From contig JAFRGL010000003.1 of NCBI GenBank assembly GCA_017433825.1, positions 27,045 through 91,044 of the forward strand: DNA of 64,000 nt, read 5' to 3'. Shown here piece by piece: positions 63,561 through 64,000 of this stretch. Under the pieces are notes generated by a model. It was not told the origin of the DNA. It saw only the letters and a list, made by a program, of their open reading frames with translations, and made no database searches. The stretch comes from Eubacterium sp. (GTDB lineage Bacteria; Bacillota; Clostridia; Lachnospirales; Lachnospiraceae). The first letter of the stretch is position 1; every line of letters begins with the position of its first letter. A program made the translations under genes and the position numbers.

Positions 63561-64000
63561 TTATCCCTTTCGGATCGGGTGCCGAATCACCGTCTTCCGC
63601 TTTTCCGGCGACACCTTACTTGCGTCGCTCAGATAGATCTCATGGTGCATTCTCTGACTTGTTATGTCCAGAACATATCCCTGGGTCTCCATGTACTCAT
63701 GCATCCGGGCAACCGTTGCGGGTTCATCGTCATAGGAACCTATATGCATGCATTGAACGCACAGCCCCTCATCATAGGTCAGGAACTCTGCCTTCGAGAA
63801 GTCTGTCTTCTTTTTTCTTGTCGCTTCCCCGACGGCCCACGCAAAATCATCTGCGGTCACGAAATCGGGCAGACGGATCACGGAGATCCACTGAAAGGCA
63901 TCTTTGTGCGCATAGTCAATGCCCTGAACCCCGTCCTGCCACCAGAAGCCTTCCAGTGGAGGAACGACGTAATCGAAATAGCCCTCGATGCGATGATCCC
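63561..64000 (-). CDS. GyrI-like small-molecule-binding protein, N-terminus outside window
   Basis: The frame runs unbroken from the right edge: visible sequence has YFDYVVPPLEGFWWQDG, QWISVIRLPDFV, FLTYDEGLCVQCMHIGSYDDEP and QRMHHEIYLSDA, typical of stand-alone GyrI-like proteins (about 200 residues). A GTG at 63881 is internal, because the conserved W-W-Q block lies before it. It probably binds or sequesters small molecules together with the AraC regulator next to it. Confidence 0.85.
   Translation of the reverse strand, partial: DHRIEGYFDYVVPPLEGFWWQDGVQGIDYAHKDAFQWISVIRLPDFVTADDFAWAVGEATRKKKTDFSKAEFLTYDEGLCVQCMHIGSYDDEPATVARMHEYMETQGYVLDITSQRMHHEIYLSDASKVSPEKRKTVIRHPIRKG

Noticed and set aside
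1-64000. General reassignment of TAG to Gln
   Set aside because: Two in-frame ambers were seen, but other genes in the window, such as the ABC ATPase ending at 32239 and the esterase ending at 57790, use TAG as a normal stop at the expected length.

Overview
The window reads as chromosomal DNA of a low-oxygen Clostridia-type Firmicute, probably Lachnospiraceae or a close relative. Supporting signs are AGGAGG-type ribosome binding sites, a Bacillus/Clostridium-like metG-ricT-holB gene order, a pyrophosphate-type phosphofructokinase, and iron-sulfur, rubredoxin, reverse-rubrerythrin and desulforedoxin-like proteins. No rRNA, tRNA or CRISPR array was recognised.

Layout. 0.3-2.8 kb: a zinc-ribbon membrane protein overlapping a TPM-like protein. 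2.8-9.5 kb: a housekeeping run on the minus strand (kinase-like, holB, ricT, trmN6-like, metG, tatD), then a 4Fe-4S protein and a divergent thymidylate synthase-family protein. 10.6-14.3 kb: a metal-export operon (HMA chaperone, P1B-2 ATPase, MATE). 14.3-23.1 kb is accessory: a lipoprotein with a CHAT/caspase-like core, a decayed two-component system, a large InlB-repeat surface protein and an orphan tyrosine integrase. 23.1-33.8 kb: an intact two-component system, pfp, hom, a giant FtsX-type ABC permease with its ATPase, and rsmI. 34-42.8 kb: an iron-sulfur aldo/keto reductase, a desulforedoxin-like protein, a NikABCDE-like uptake operon with a methyltransferase, and rubredoxin. 43-55.4 kb: a FecR/MBG surface protein, an atypical serine recombinase and a defence cluster (AlbA_2 protein, broken DUF4062 gene, complete XRE-hsdR-hsdM-hsdS type I restriction system). 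55.6-64 kb: rubrerythrin, PerR, two esterases, a glycosyltransferase, a VWA protein, a RelBE-like toxin-antitoxin pair, a macrodomain-helical fusion and AraC/GyrI proteins.

Main observations. (1) Two distant metal-transport operons, the P1B-2 exporter and the NikA-like importer, share one promoter layout: a C5-6/G6-7 box one base before a TTGTA-type -35, a 17-nt spacer carrying CCGGAAAG, and a start codon about 100 nt further on. This points to one shared, probably CsoR/RcnR-type, metal sensor. (2) Two genes carry in-frame amber codons with the reading frame intact on both sides, and a response regulator has lost most of its receiver domain at a fusion junction. (3) The serine recombinase lacks several expected catalytic arginines and faces a surface-protein gene. 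(4) The toxin-antitoxin promoter has its -10 hexamer at the centre of a perfect 13-bp inverted repeat.
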